A DNA stretch of 60,000 nt from Lingula anatina (GCF_001039355.2 NW_019774058.1:229817-289816), one strand, 5' to 3'; numbered from the stretch's first letter, positions 29,461-41,493 are shown. Program-made: numbers and translations. The notes: generated by a model not told the origin, from the sequence alone.

Positions 29461-29852
29461 TAAAGATGCATACAAAGTCAATTTTTTGTCACAAAAACCA
29501 ACCAAATGTCGGCATATACGTGTAGTTTAAAGTAGTATAACTTAGAGAATTACTAAAAGGCATTGTTTAATTTTACCCGAAAATGATGTTTGAACGGATT
29601 TTTCTGCTGGCATTCTAAGCTGTATGTCAATGGGGCAGGAAAGTAGGTCACAAAAGTAGGTTAAATTTACAGCCAAAAATTTAAAGAAATTTAAAGAAAG
29701 GAGGTCTTTTATGGCTGATCGAGTGATGTATTCAGTTTATCCCTTGGCATGTCGAATTTATTTGAGTCATATAAGAATCTAGTAGAAGTGGTTTACATGT
29801 GTTACTGGGAATCCACGCTCCATCGATGCTCGGTTCGTATGTACCCTTAAAA
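29461..29852. mobile_element. 392-bp MITE, copy 2
   Basis: Same family and orientation as 24327-24714. It carries an 11-bp internal duplication (AAATTTAAAGA) and lacks a short block before GGTCTTTTATGGCTG. Confidence 0.8.
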
Positions 29853-30763
29853 TTGTGCCGGAAGTGTGATGTCATGTGACTTAAAGTGGTTTAAGAAGCG
29901 AAGCTTAGTGGTCATTTTAAGCTGGAGGTGAACGGGAGAGAAGACGTGTAGTCAGAGGAAAAAGCAGTTTTCCAAACAACATGGTAAGATAACATTTTTT
30001 CTTTACACATTTTGGGCAGAGAATACTTGTAGAAATAATAGGTGCATGATATGAAAACGTGACACGAAACTTGAAGGTGCAAAATCGTGCTTTATTTGCA
30101 GTCAATTTGTTTTGAAATACATGCTGCATCGACCGCCAGTGCGACAAAGAGCGTCGAGGGAAAAGAATTCCCGGGAGGCTATAAATCGTTGTCATGTGGA
30201 ATTTTGGCATTTATATCTGGCATTTATTATATTTATATTTAATCTGATATGTCCATATCTAAGTATTTTTGGGTGTTTTGTGGTATGTGCTGCAATAATT
30301 ACGATGTTTTAGAGGTCTTGAAGGACCTTATGAAAACCAGGAAGTAGTTCGTAACTAACAACTGAATCGTACCGATCTACAACTGCTGTGCAAAGATGTA
30401 CCTTTTTTAATATTGTGACTAATTTTTAGATCTGTATATGTCCATCTGACATGAAATTCCACACATATGATCACACTAATACACCTTTTACACCGGGGTA
30501 GGTGCTAATCAATGACTAATGCCAAGACAAATGTGACATTCTGACATCCTTTTTTCTGAGTTAAAAATCACTAGCAAAAGAGACTGGCAATCAATTTTCT
30601 CATGCTGTGATATATATGTTTTGTCTCATTTTTTCGACGCGTTTAGCTCCTAAGCACATTTAGCTCTTAACGTGTTACACGCTTTGACGTGTATGACGCC
30701 TTGTGAATGTAGGGAGTATTTGTTTAACTTTTATAGGTGGTAAGGGTTTCAACTGTTTTTGTC

Positions 30764-30798
30764 ACACACACACACACACACACACGCGCACACACACA
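30764..30798. repeat. (CA)n microsatellite
   Basis: CA repeats with a CGCG interruption. Confidence 0.95.
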
Positions 30799-30834
30799 GA
30801 AAAAGTCACGGTCACCTTTAACTGCTATAGCTAT

Positions 30835-31145
30835 CTCTATCTATAACAGGGTATCGTGAACTGTCAACATCGTTGACTTCCCACCATCACCTTTACAGCT
30901 GGACTTATTCATACTTAGCTGACCTTGCGAGGAAGTTTATTGGAATATATTTCTGAAAAACAAGTTAGGAAAATTCACTAGTTCACTAAGGACACAAAAC
31001 AACTATCACTTTTACTTTAAAACAATTTTTTTAAATATTTTGACAAAAAGCGTTACGGTATTGATGTCTATTTATTTTTCCGGAAGTAATGAACAATAGA
31101 ACATCAGGATGATGGTGGGGTATTCATTATAATAGTTTTGTAAGC
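30835..31145. repeat. Dispersed repeat family, copy A
   Basis: Shares CTATCTATAACAGGGTA, TTAGCTGACCTTGC, GGAAGTTTATTGGAAT and CACTAGTTCACTAA with 32160-32380. It also shares TATCACTTTTACTTTAA and CCGGAAGTAATGA with 58690-58975. Upstream of copies A and B is TTTAGCTCCTAAGCA (30643 and 31987). Confidence 0.85.
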
Positions 31146-31715
31146 TTTCATTGCATGCTGGTTATTTTGGTAACGATAGTCCGAATATTTTACAAATTGC
31201 ACCGCTCTAGTCGCTAAGCCCACAAGAAGATATTATAATTTTATATTTAGCACTGAGGCGTTAAAAGAGGCTCAATGTGCATTTTGGTAAGCTGCTGTTT
31301 TTAGTTGCACACTAGGTCAAATTTCAGCTGCTTTTTAAAGGTGTCATATATAATATTATAGTGAGAATTGAAGCATAAAATGAGGTGCAAAATGCTTGTT
31401 TGTAAGCTGTTATCTTTCGCTGGGTCTAATTTCGGGTATTTTTTTTTTTTTCGGCGACCATATAATTTTAGTGTGGATCAGAGGTGTACATGAGGTGTAA
31501 GGGTACTTCTATAGCATCTCTTATTTGCACGTAAGAATACATGATGTTATGAAATAATTGCATCCTTCTATTGATACCACTACCACTTTGTTTAATACAG
31601 GTAGTACATGTAAGTATTTGTGTTCGTTCATAACGTTCCATTTTCTGTTGACTCTTTTGAAGTGAAATTTGGTTTGGTGTCTTCCCCAAAACAGTAAAGT
31701 GCCAGCGGGCAAATC
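31146..31715. other. No gene recognised
   Basis: AT-rich DNA with poly-T at 31441-31452; only short chance ORFs. Confidence 0.4.
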
Positions 31716-31860
31716 ATGTTGTTTCAACGTTGAAACAAAGTTGAACTATAACGTGGACAAGACGTTAGATAAACATTGGATGTGAAAGTTGGATCAACGT
31801 CAAATAACAACGTTGTATCAACGTCAGATAACAACATTGTATCAACCCCAGTTGTTAGAC
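31716..31860. repeat. CAACGTTG-rich tandem repeat
   Basis: Repeated CAACGT/ACGTTG words about 20-25 bp apart (TTTCAACGTTGAAACAAAGT, ATCAACGTCAAATAACAACG, ATCAACGTCAGATAACAAC). Confidence 0.75.
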
Positions 31861-32159
31861 AGCATTTTTGCATAAAAAACAATTAAAATGACCTGAAGTG
31901 TTTTTATTTTTGGTACAAAACACAGGTAAACAATTATAACGTACACTGTAAAAACATCTAAGAGCCCGCTTTGTCTATTTTTTCAACGCATTTAGCTCCT
32001 AAGCATGGTTTGCACCTAAGCATGTTACACACATGTAGCATGTTTTAGCCTGGATGTGTTTAGCAGTAGAACGCGTTTGATGTCTAAATATATATAGGGA
32101 GTAAATGTATGGGCTTTAAGTTAGAATTTCCAAGGTTAAGTCGTTTATATATACGGTCA

Positions 32160-32380
32160 CCTCAACCTGTCTATCTATAACAGGGTACCGAGAACTGTAA
32201 ACATCGTTAACTTCACTCCATCATATTTACAGCGACATATTGATCTTAGTATTAGCTGACCTTGCAAGGAAGTTTATTGGAATGTATTTCTGAATAACAA
32301 GATAAGAAATTTCACTAGTTCACTAAAGACACAAAAAAACCGTCCCTTTTAATTTAAAGCAACCTTTTTTCAAATATTTT
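32160..32380. repeat. Dispersed repeat family, copy B
   Basis: About 80% match to 30835-31030 in the same orientation, 1.3 kb away. Confidence 0.85.
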
Positions 32381-32390
32381 GATAAAGTTG

Positions 32391-32817
32391 CTTACCTGGA
32401 CCAAGTGGCACCAGTAAATGGCTTTTTGTCTCCACTGACATCTGCAAGTAAATCCTATGACATATTTCGTTATAGGCTCGTTTTTTCCTGTGTGGATAGT
32501 TTCCAGCACAAACCAAGTCCATATCTCTGTACTGGTAACATGGTGTAACCCATTCATTCTCCCAAAGATACTTGAAAATGTCCAATTGCGGTCATCGGAG
32601 ACAAAAGACTCCACATCTGACAAGAATCAGTTTGCTTTCGTAACTTAAGCTGTTTTGCTTCACCTTAGAAACGCGACAAAGATGACTGTTAACATCTCTG
32701 TTGCAATTTTTCAATACACTACATGTTTTTTTCATATCTGTAGGCAGAGTATAAACCACATGATATACGACTTCCTTGAGGAAGATTTGCAAAGAAATAG
32801 TCTGCGATTTCCGCCAT
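32391..32817 (-). other. Possible exon region, unidentified
   Basis: On the minus strand an AACATGGCGG start (32817) opens 32 codons. Further on, two overlapping frames stay open to a good donor (CCAG|GTAAGC) at 32392/32391. One frame (32623 down) is Cys/Trp-rich (CRCQWRQKAIYWC). The frames are not joined and no family was recognised. It may be an exon or transposon-derived sequence. Confidence 0.2.
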
Positions 32818-33321
32818 GTTGGATAATGACGTTGTGTTGTTCTGACGTTAGTACATTAGTTTCACATGATTTTAAAATGTGTTAGATGCTTGTTTTAACC
32901 AGAAAAAAATTAGAATAGGTTAAATGAAAAAAAGGTCAACTTACAGTGTTTAAGACCATTTGTTGACTTGAAAGAGATAGCTGAAGCTGAGTGCACCTAT
33001 ATATGTGTCCGGATATTATGTGAAAAATTAAGAAATTAGGTCATATTCTATCTGTTACAACGGACAAGTTGTGGAACAGCAGTAAGTTTTGATTTTATGT
33101 ATAAATAGATTAATGAGGTATATGTTGGTCCTGAACACCCTTTACCCCAAAGACCTGTGAAGATGAAGATATTGTCAAAAATAGAAGGGGGGTGTTCAAA
33201 GCATGTGGTTCGTAGCCCTGAGAAAAACGTTTGGTTTGTTACCATGGAAACAAAGAGAGTGAAAAAAGTGTATATCATTTTAATCCCCTATCTTTAGGTT
33301 ATAATATATCACCAAACTAAA

Positions 33322-33627
33322 TCATTTAGTTTCACATGTATAAACTGTAAGGCCAATCAATATAACCCTGTTTTTCAGATGAATTTTTTGTTCATAAACC
33401 CCCAAAATGTCACTGGCCATATCTCTGTAAGTAGGGATTTGTTTCAGGAAATATTGCAGCCTCAGATATTGTTCATATAAAGGTTCAAACACACCAAATA
33501 TGGTGTGAATCCGTTCACCCCGCACCTTGCCGCATTTTCTACATTTGGTCTGGTTTTCTCGTGGACGCACACTTAAGTAAAATAGCAAAGAGTCGGGGTC
33601 CAAAATGCATGGTATTCTGCATTTCAA
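33322..33627 (-). other. Unidentified 101-codon ORF
   Basis: Begins MKCRIPCILDPDS and contains a CRKCGK pair of cysteines and a Leu/Tyr-rich helix. No splice partner or family was recognised. It is longer than most chance ORFs here but lies in repeat-rich DNA. Confidence 0.2.
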
Positions 33628-34569
33628 ATGATCGCTAAGAAATGTCCAAAAAGGTAAAAAATACTATTCAACTGATAATTTGCCGTATAATATTTAACTT
33701 TTTTATTTAAGGACAATGTGTACTTGTAAGGTACAATTATGCTAAGACTCTATTAAAGAGCAACATTGATAGGACTGACTGTAAATTCTCTTTTTAATAC
33801 AGCTCAATCTGAAAGGAATTTTATTAAGGACCAACAGGGATTTGGGGTACAGGGAGTCCAAAATGTTTATCTGCAATCGGGACCCTCATTAATAGGGAGT
33901 TCAACCAAGTCGGTCGGGGAGGGGGTGTTAAATTAATTAATTATATATTTAACTATTGTCAAAATATTAACTTGTTAGTCTTTGTTTTTATATTGATCAT
34001 ACTTACCTTAAATTATTGTTCTTTTTATATCTTTATCATAACTATATTCAGTATGTATATAAAATTCCTGTTATATTTAGTAAGATTGGCACGTTTTAGA
34101 AAATTTCTTGGTTGAAATTACGTCAGTATATAGCAGCCCTTCTAGTTTGTCTTATTTCACTTTCTCACTTTAAATTAAAAAGAGTCAATAAACAAACATC
34201 TAACTAATCCTAGGCCATATTTTTCGACATAATTGTTGTTTTGAAGCCCTAAACTGGATTTTTTCATAGGAATCATTTGTTTAGGATATTAGCACACAGA
34301 AACAAACATCTTAAAGTTCATGAATAATTTCGAAACAAAAAAGCCATCAATCAAACACAAAGTCACAACAGTCAATAACAGTAATCCAAGTGTAACAGTT
34401 ATCCGAGTCCCCCAGGAACCGAGGTCGAGTAGAAATAGTAGTTCTACTGGGACAGTAGTAAGAAATGGACGACATGCAGCTTTATTATCGGCGTGAGGAG
34501 CGACATGAGGAGCGACTTACTTTTTAAGGAAGGCAAACTTTTTGGAGGCGTCCTATACAATTTCATAGT

Positions 34570-35600
34570 GTTGCCAAATGATGTAGGCTGCTGTTTTTAG
34601 TGAATGCACTAGATGCCCTGGATGAGTACGAGGTTGTGTGTTAACCGGATTTGACAACCTCTTACCTGTTAAGCGAATTTGTCAACAAACTAACACCTGA
34701 AGAACGTGCAGGCGGATTTGCAAATATTAAGAAATATACTTTTAATGCAATTTTAGCGACCCTTGAAGCGTAAATGAGGGCTGTGATGCTTTGCAAACAA
34801 ATTTTAATGGCAATGAATGAGGGACGTGACACTTTGCAAGCAAATTTTATTTTATTACATATAACTTGCTGTCACTTTAATTTGATTGATTTTAGTTTAA
34901 ATGAAAAATATAAAATTCGTTCAAAATTGAAATGGGAAATAAAGGAAAATAAAATTTGAAATACGAATTCATTCAAAAGATGAATTTTGGCATTTTGCAT
35001 CTTTACAAAACGCGAATTTTGAATTACACGATTTATTATTTCATACGAATCTTATTTATTTTTCAAACGAAGTACTGTACCTCACAAAGCTTTTGATCAC
35101 TACCGAGAACTTCCTGAGGTAAGATATACTTTTAATGCAATTTAAGTGACCCTTGAAGTGTAAATTAGGGATGTGATGCTTGCAAGCGAATTTTAATGGC
35201 AATTATTTTAGTGTAAATGACGGACTTGAGGCTTTGCAAGTTTATATTATTTTATTACATATAACTTGATGACACTAAAATTTGATGAATTTTGGCTTAA
35301 ATAAAAAATTATATAAAATTTGTCGGACGCCACGGGTCGTAGCACTAGTCATTTTAGTATGTATGTTGTTTGAAGAAAATGGAGCGTTAATGAGGGATGT
35401 AATGCTTTGCAAGCGAATTTTAATGACGACTGCACTAGATGCCCGTGGATACCTATGAGCTGATCTTTCAAATATGTGACAAGCAGAGGGAGGGGTCTTA
35501 TCTGTTAAGCGGGTTTGTTAACAAACTAACATCTGAAGGCCGTGCAGGCGGATTTGCAAATATAAAGAAGAATAAAAGCGTTTGGTGCACGCGCGTCTGT
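34570..35600 (+). repeat. Tandem repeat carrying coding-like units
   Basis: Units at 34600-34740 and 35425-35575 both read LLS-FVNKLT-E-RAGGFANIK in one frame; a worn copy is at about 37425-37475 (GTCAACAAACTACCACCTGA). Between them 34728-34890 and 35120-35295 are copies of each other (ACTTTTAATGCAA, GATGCTTTGCAAGC). The conserved reading frame suggests decayed copies of an exon or transposon protein of unknown identity. Confidence 0.6.
34952..35115. repeat. 160-bp repeat, copy 1 (copy 2 at 41333-41493)
   Basis: Both share AATACGAATTCAT, TGAATTTTGGCATTTTGCA, TTTACAAAACGCG and TACCTCACAAAGCTTTTGAT in the same order and strand. Confidence 0.85.
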
Positions 35601-36210
35601 CACTGTGAATGCGTATCGAATGTTTGTCATGCGAATACACAAAAAAATCTGGAATACGTTTGGTGTTGTATGAGTTGTATTTTATACCTACTGAACGCAT
35701 CACTTTTTCTTTGAATTGGGTAAACAAAAAGATGCACATGTATGTGTTATTATTGGCCCATTAAAAAGGTGTCATTGACTTTTTGTTAAACGCGTCTCAC
35801 AAAGGGAATGGTAAACAAGCACAAATCCGCTCGCAGTCCGGTAGCATTTGGCTATTGATCTGTAAAAGCCAACTGTGTACTAATACAATAACGGAAAGAA
35901 TTGCAGAGTCATTTTGTTTGCCAAATACGGCCATTGCCTCATTATTGCGTTATGGATATTGATTTACTTTTTCTTTATTTCAAACTATGAATGGTGCTGG
36001 TTGTATTTGTTTGATGACCAGCTTCTTGCATTATTCGAGTAAAACGGGCACATGTCTGGACATCATTCACGATTCTTCATATATGTTTAAAAGTTCTTTC
36101 AAATACTTTCTCTATGGCAATGTTTGCTTTATCTGTCAAAGCACGAGTGCCAACTCCGGCGAAATCATGTGTGAGTTCTGGCACACCTGGATATAATTTA
36201 AACATTCTTC

Positions 36211-36983
36211 TTACATAATCATACTTGTACCATTGACATGACCTTTCCTCCACCCCAGACCTGTCATTTTAAAATAATCAAAAAATAGACTGGTTTATTA
36301 CTGTCCGCTGCCAGTTGCACTGCCCATCCTGTTCCCCCGTCCACCATTTTGTTCCTGACAACTTTTCCCACAGCAAAAACAGCATCGGAATTTTTCACCT
36401 GATACCAGTTACGTTGAAGTGAACGGTCAACAAAAGTCTTGCCAGTGGGAAATCTTCTGAGCAGTGACATGTTGGTTTTTAACAAGTGCACATTACAATG
36501 TTTTAGTTCCTTTTTATTCATAATTTTTCTATAAGGATTGCTTGTAGCATGACCTGGGGTTGAATACACAACTGTCTTGACATTATACCTGTCACTTATT
36601 TTCTGCCAATTCATGTTTTTCCCATTGGCCCCACCAGAATGGTTGGTAAACAAAACTTGTGTGTTGACAGTTTGCAGTTGATTGAATATACTTTGACTCA
36701 ATTTTAAACTGTCGTCTGGAGATGACCCCCGTTCTTCTGCTGCTCTAAGCAGTTCACCGACATCCCGAGAATGAAATGAATCCCCTAAACTAGACATCTT
36801 CCTGTTTTTTTCTTTTGTGATGTTAATAAAAATGTTAACAAAAATGTTAGCCTGGAACACGTGATGATATTCAGGAATTATTCGATCGGTTATTGCCTGG
36901 AAGAAAGAAAGGCCGTATGAAATGTTAAGCCTAAGCTGGAGTGAAATCTTCAGCGTAGACAGAGCAAGATTGTATTTACTCAA
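36211..36983 (-). pseudogene. SLOG-like Rossmann-fold protein, probable 3' frameshift
   Basis: A minus-strand ORF of about 239 codons (36983-36264) contains two blocks typical of SLOG nucleotide-binding Rossmann proteins: a glycine-rich loop LFTNHSGGANG, and further on RNWYQVKNSDAVFAVGK then VDGGTGWAVQ. RRFPTGKTFV lies between. This is the arrangement of phage/bacterial YspA-like and invertebrate SLOG proteins, which bind nucleotides or NAD derivatives; the role here is unknown. After NKPVYF the frame is lost. A T6 run (plus A6 at 36280-36285) sits there, and the neighbouring frame continues FDYF...GWRKGH to a stop at 36211. This is either a one-base deletion or a sequencing error. The coding frame extends upstream past the first Met to an AG after TGCACACTCAC (about 37011), so an earlier exon is likely. 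Confidence 0.6.
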
Positions 36984-37775
36984 GGGAAGAATTATTTCCT
37001 TTAACGCGGCTGTGAGTGTGCAGAGTATTTAGTTAACAAGAAAATTAAATAGACTTGTAACCAGCGAGTCATCGTCAGTGTCATCAACAGTAGACATGAA
37101 TAGATGTGGTTCTGCTCGACGTATAACATTGGAATATAAAATGTATATGTACAATAGTTTGCTGCCTGAACAAATAACAAGTGAAATCAAACACGATATT
37201 TAACGCAATCACAATGCGCTTGGTGAGAACCAAACATAATGAGACTTACTGCCTCAACGGCGTCGAATGCATTGATATCACATTGCAACTGGACGCAGTC
37301 TACGCTCGTCTAGAGGGATTTTCTCCCCTGTATATACAGAGAAAAAAAAAGGCCGCGTCAAAATGACTTTAAGAATATTTTTGCTGAGTCACGGATAAAA
37401 TCTATTTTCCTGGGGATTAAAAAAGTCAACAAACTACCACCTGAAGTATGCACAGACACATTGGCAAATACAAGGTTACCACTTAATATGGAATATTATT
37501 TTTTGGCGAATAAATGTTCTACAAAATATTTAATTTCTCTCTAACTACTTTAAATCCAAAGCTGAGATGTCACTCCATGTGTAGCCAGGTGTGTTACCTA
37601 ATTACCACACAACTCTCAAAACAATTGATGCATGCAGTTGCATGTTCTGTGGTCAGAAATGTTAGGGGTGGTCTTTTCGGCAATTTATGCCCTTGTATAA
37701 AAACGCATGGGTTTGGTCAATCTTTGGAGTGTGTTTAGGGAAACAATAAAGGGATCGCTCTGAAACTTGACAGGT

Positions 37776-38815
37776 ACCTTAGCGAAGATATGATTGGACA
37801 GCTAAGCAACGCAGCTTACTATGGGATTCTTGCTCTCAGAGAAAATAGCCGGAAACGGACACCCATTGCCAGGTAATTCAACATTTATCAGGAACCGTTT
37901 GTAAAGTCCTCCAAAGAAATGCTGCAACAGGGGCACCTACTCCAATAACTCGAACAGGGCGTCCGTGTATCACACCAAGAAGACAGGATCGCTTTCTCCT
38001 TAAAGGACGCCGTGCTGGTCGTACAAAGACAACCAGTGTCCTCAGAAAAGAGAGGCAGAATGTCATTCAAACGCCCGTTTCAAGGTCCCTCGTGAACAAG
38101 AGATTACTGCAAGACGGTTATTTTGCATGAAGACCAGTAGGGAAACCACTGTTAACAGCAGCTCATATACAGCGACGTCTGCAATGGGCTGGGGACCACG
38201 TGCGTTTGCAGCCAAAACACTAGAATCACGTCGTTTTCAGTGATGAGTCCAGATATGGATTTTTTAGGGTTGATGGTCGAATCCGTGTCCACCGACGTGT
38301 ACGAGGGGCATAAAACGATAATTGTGTACTGCCTAGGGTGCAGGCAGGGGATGGTAACGTCTCTGTTTGGGGAGCATTTCATGTCGGTGCCCAGAACCAG
38401 TTTGTTTTTCTAGGAGGCACCTTAACCAGGGTTCCTACAGAGACATTCTACAGCAAACAATGCTTCGATTGGTAATAGTTACTTCAGGAACAACTTTGTG
38501 TACCAAGACGACTGCGCAACCCCACATCGAGGCCGCAGAATCACTGTTTTTCTTCAAAACCAATGGGTTCAGCAACTGCCCTGGCCTGCAAACTCTCCAG
38601 ATATGAAGCCAATTGAAAAACTTTGGGCAAAAGTAACTCACAGAATTAATAGCTATGGTAATCGGCCGGTAAATAGTGATGAAATGCGACAGGCAAATAT
38701 CACTGCGTGGAATGATATCCCCATCCAAACTCTTTAAAAAGTGTCACAGGGTATGCCATGTAGGATGAGGGCGCTTCAAGCGGCTGCTGGAGATCAAACC
38801 CGCAATTACTGACTT
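37776..38815 (+). pseudogene. Tc1/mariner transposase, inactivated
   Basis: Pieces in shifting frames match Tc1 transposase in order: a basic helix-turn-helix region (GRPCITPRRQDRFLL, about 37957), AAHIQRRLQWAGDH (about 38158), FSDESRYGFF with the first catalytic Asp (about 38237), VYQDDCATPHRG with the second (about 38496), and WPANSPDMKPIEKLW (about 38584). Spacing from the second Asp to the Glu is 34 residues, the DD34E signature. Frameshifts and stops break it throughout (for example near 38220 and 38410). Clear terminal inverted repeats were not found. Confidence 0.9.
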
Positions 38816-39144
38816 TTCATGGTTTACTGTAGTGAGTTCTTTGACTGTGTAACATATCACTGCCCGGAGGCTATCATTTTCTTTAATATCTTAGTTTAAA
38901 GTTTATACTGACATCAAACTGTTGATATGGTTTTCTGGGGGTGTTCCTTTCTTTTGAATGGCATCTTATGTCAGATTTGATATCATTGCCAAAATATCTC
39001 ACAACAGAAGACCGGATGTTTTTATCACTCAGTGACATACTTTTTTAATGACTCAAGCCCAAAAAAATTTAATCAGCACTCAAAAATAACAATGATAAAA
39101 AATATTCAATATTAAGTAGCAACCCTGTATACAATCAGCCGCTG
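38816..39144. other. Downstream flank of Tc1 relic, no gene
   Basis: Contains TTCCTTTCTTTTGAATGG at 38945, which resembles Tc1-type termini, but no matching left end was found. Confidence 0.3.
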
Positions 39145-39430
39145 TTTCTTTATTCAAAGTAAAAGTATGAAGTGTTTTATTTTATAATTATTTGAAGAAA
39201 AGCTGCAAAGTCATTGTGTTTTGCTGAAAAATTGCAGATCATTTTATTTTGCCAAAGATGACCATTGTCTTATCGTTGAGTCACAGATATTGTATAATTT
39301 TTCTTTATTCAAAGGCCAAGTTTGAAATGCCTTATTATATAATTATTTGAAGGAAAACTTCAAAGTCATCATGTTTTGCTGAAAGAATTTTATTTTGCCA
39401 AAGGCAGCCATTGTCTTATGGTTGCTATGA
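39145..39430. repeat. Tandem duplication, ~155-bp unit
   Basis: Two copies start TTTCTTTATTCAAAG (39145, 39300) and share TATAATTATTTGAAG, AAAGTCAT and TTTATTTTGCCAAAG. A third, diverged copy lies at 35883-35990. Confidence 0.8.
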
Positions 39431-39439
39431 TTCACTTCA

Positions 39440-40395
39440 AAAATCAGTTTCCACTGCACCAGTGTTATGTACACGGTACTATGTTTGAAACATCCTGTAG
39501 GTAATTCTAATGATGACAGTTCTGAGTTACGAGGTCTAAGGCCGCGTTCACATCGAGTTGAGCCATGGCTCTACAAAGCCACGACCTAAATATGGCGGAT
39601 GTACATGAAAGGAAAACCGCCTAATCTTTTAATAGTCTCTCCGCCTCTCACACGCCTCCCCATGCGTCGGGTACAGTCAATAAATCTCGGCTCCATTGGG
39701 ACAACACATGGGGAGGCGTCTGAGAGGCGGAGAAACTATTAAAAGATTAGGCGGTTTTCCTCTCATGTACATCCGCCATATTTAGGTCGTGGCTTGGTAG
39801 AGCAATGGCTCAACTCGATGTGAATACGGCCTAAGGAATCTATTGCTCACTTATAATTTTTAATCTTGCACGCTACTAAGACTAGACCTAGGCAGATCAA
39901 AGCTCCTACGGTGCTAGTTGAACCATCTGAAAAAAAATTAAAAATCAAAACGTACGCAAATAAAGCAGTGCCATTTATGGCTCAGCCAAAGAATCATGTA
40001 TGATTTATTCTATTTCAAAGTCTCTAGGTTGCACATAAGTATTTGTACTGCTTGTATTTTATATCTGATTAGTGTGATCTACTCTTGAATTAAGTTTTAC
40101 TATCTTCACAACAAACAGTAAAGCACGCACTCGTCTCCACTGCACCATATTACTGGTACTATGCTTGAAACGTCCTCGAAGTCTGCTAATGTAGGGAATT
40201 CTAACGATGACAGTTCTAAGTTACCAGGTCTAAGGAATCTATTGCTCATTATTGCTCGTTTTTTTCTTGTACGCTACCAAAACTAGTCCTATGCTGATCA
40301 AGCTCCTACGGTGGTAGCTAAACCATAAAAACCATGATAAAAATAGTAAAAATTAAAACATTGTACGCAAATTAAACAATGTCATTTATGGCTCA
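39440..40395. repeat. Tandem segmental duplication (arms 39440-39990 and 40135-40395)
   Basis: The two arms share TCCACTGCACCA, GATGACAGTTCT, GAATCTATTGCTCA, AGCTCCTACGGTG and CATTTATGGCTCA. The left arm is interrupted by the 292-bp element at 39540-39831; the right arm is not. Confidence 0.9.
39540..39831. mobile_element. Foldback MITE, 292 bp, TAA target duplication
   Basis: Near-perfect inverted arms of about 125 bp (GGCCGCGTTCACATCGAGTT ... CGATGTGAATACGGCC) around a 45-bp spacer. TAA flanks it at 39537-39539 and 39832-39834. GGCC ends and a TWA duplication point to a Harbinger-type MITE. The paralogous empty site with one TAA survives at about 40227-40235. Confidence 0.95.
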
Positions 40396-41332
40396 CATAA
40401 GTATTTGCACCGCTTGTATTATACATGTAGATCTGATCAGCGTAAAACACGCACTCTGTAGGAAAACGCTGTGTCACGAAGCTGGAATATTCTTAAGACA
40501 TAATATCTATTTCACTGTTCTGGAATATTCTCTCTTTGTCTGTAGGAAAACGCAGAGTCACGGATCTGTAACAAAAAAGATAGCATAGAAATAACCAGAC
40601 AGGTCTGGGCATCATATGTTTGTCTAGTGTATTTGCAAATGTGCAGAATAAATAAGTCTCTGGTACACTCGCGTCTGTCAAGCGGATTTGCACATATCAA
40701 AATTATTTAGTGTTGAGGTGAAATGAATACTGTATTTGAACGGACAAAGCAGTCAGCTGGTATACTGCTGTTTAACAATAATGAATGGCGAAATATGTTT
40801 ATTGGCAATGTAGAACACGGAAATTTTACTATGTCATTACATCTTAGTGACACACATACAATGCATTATTTTAATAACCATTTGGTCGTTCTTTTGCATC
40901 AATAAATCAGTTTATTGTTATTTATTTCAATATTTGTATGTTTAATAAGTCACTGGAGTTATATATGCGACCACAGCGTCCCCTTCTCTGTCTACCCTCA
41001 GTCGCTCCTTTGAATGGCTCTGTTAGGCCTACACGTCTACTTTCTTGACTATGAATGCGGCAAAACGTTACATTTTCATAATAACAAAATTAGGGTAACA
41101 GGTGGTTCATATCTCTCGCCATGGGTAGAAGTTTTAATCAACATTAACTTTAAAATTATTAGAAACACTGATTCTCGGCCTTCGACCTTTAATTGTTATT
41201 TTCCCTGTTCTTTGATTATCAATATACATTTTACAAAAAAAAGTGAATTTTGAAGTGTAAATCTTTTGAATTATGAAAACTGAAATGTTTATTATTATAA
41301 TTATTATAATTTATTTCTTTTTTTGAAAAATA
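40396..41332. other. No gene recognised
   Basis: Includes a small direct repeat (TCTGTAGGAAAACGC at 40456 and 40540) and a worn piece near 40660-40700 resembling the 35530-35600 unit (GCGTCTGTCA, GCGGATTTGCA). Confidence 0.4.
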
Positions 41333-41493
41333 AAGTTTAAAATACGAATTCATACAAACAGTGAATTTTGGCATTTTGCACTTTACAAAACGCGGATTTT
41401 GAATTGCTTAATTTATTATTTCTTACAAATTTTATTTTATATCAAACAAAGTAATGTACCTCACAAAGCTTTTGATCACTACCGTGACCTTCC
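41333..41493. repeat. 160-bp repeat, copy 2
   Basis: See copy 1 at 34952-35115. Confidence 0.85.

Noticed and set aside
37735-38960. Complete Tc1 element with inverted ends
   Set aside because: No matching terminal inverted repeats were found; only the broken transposase is supported.
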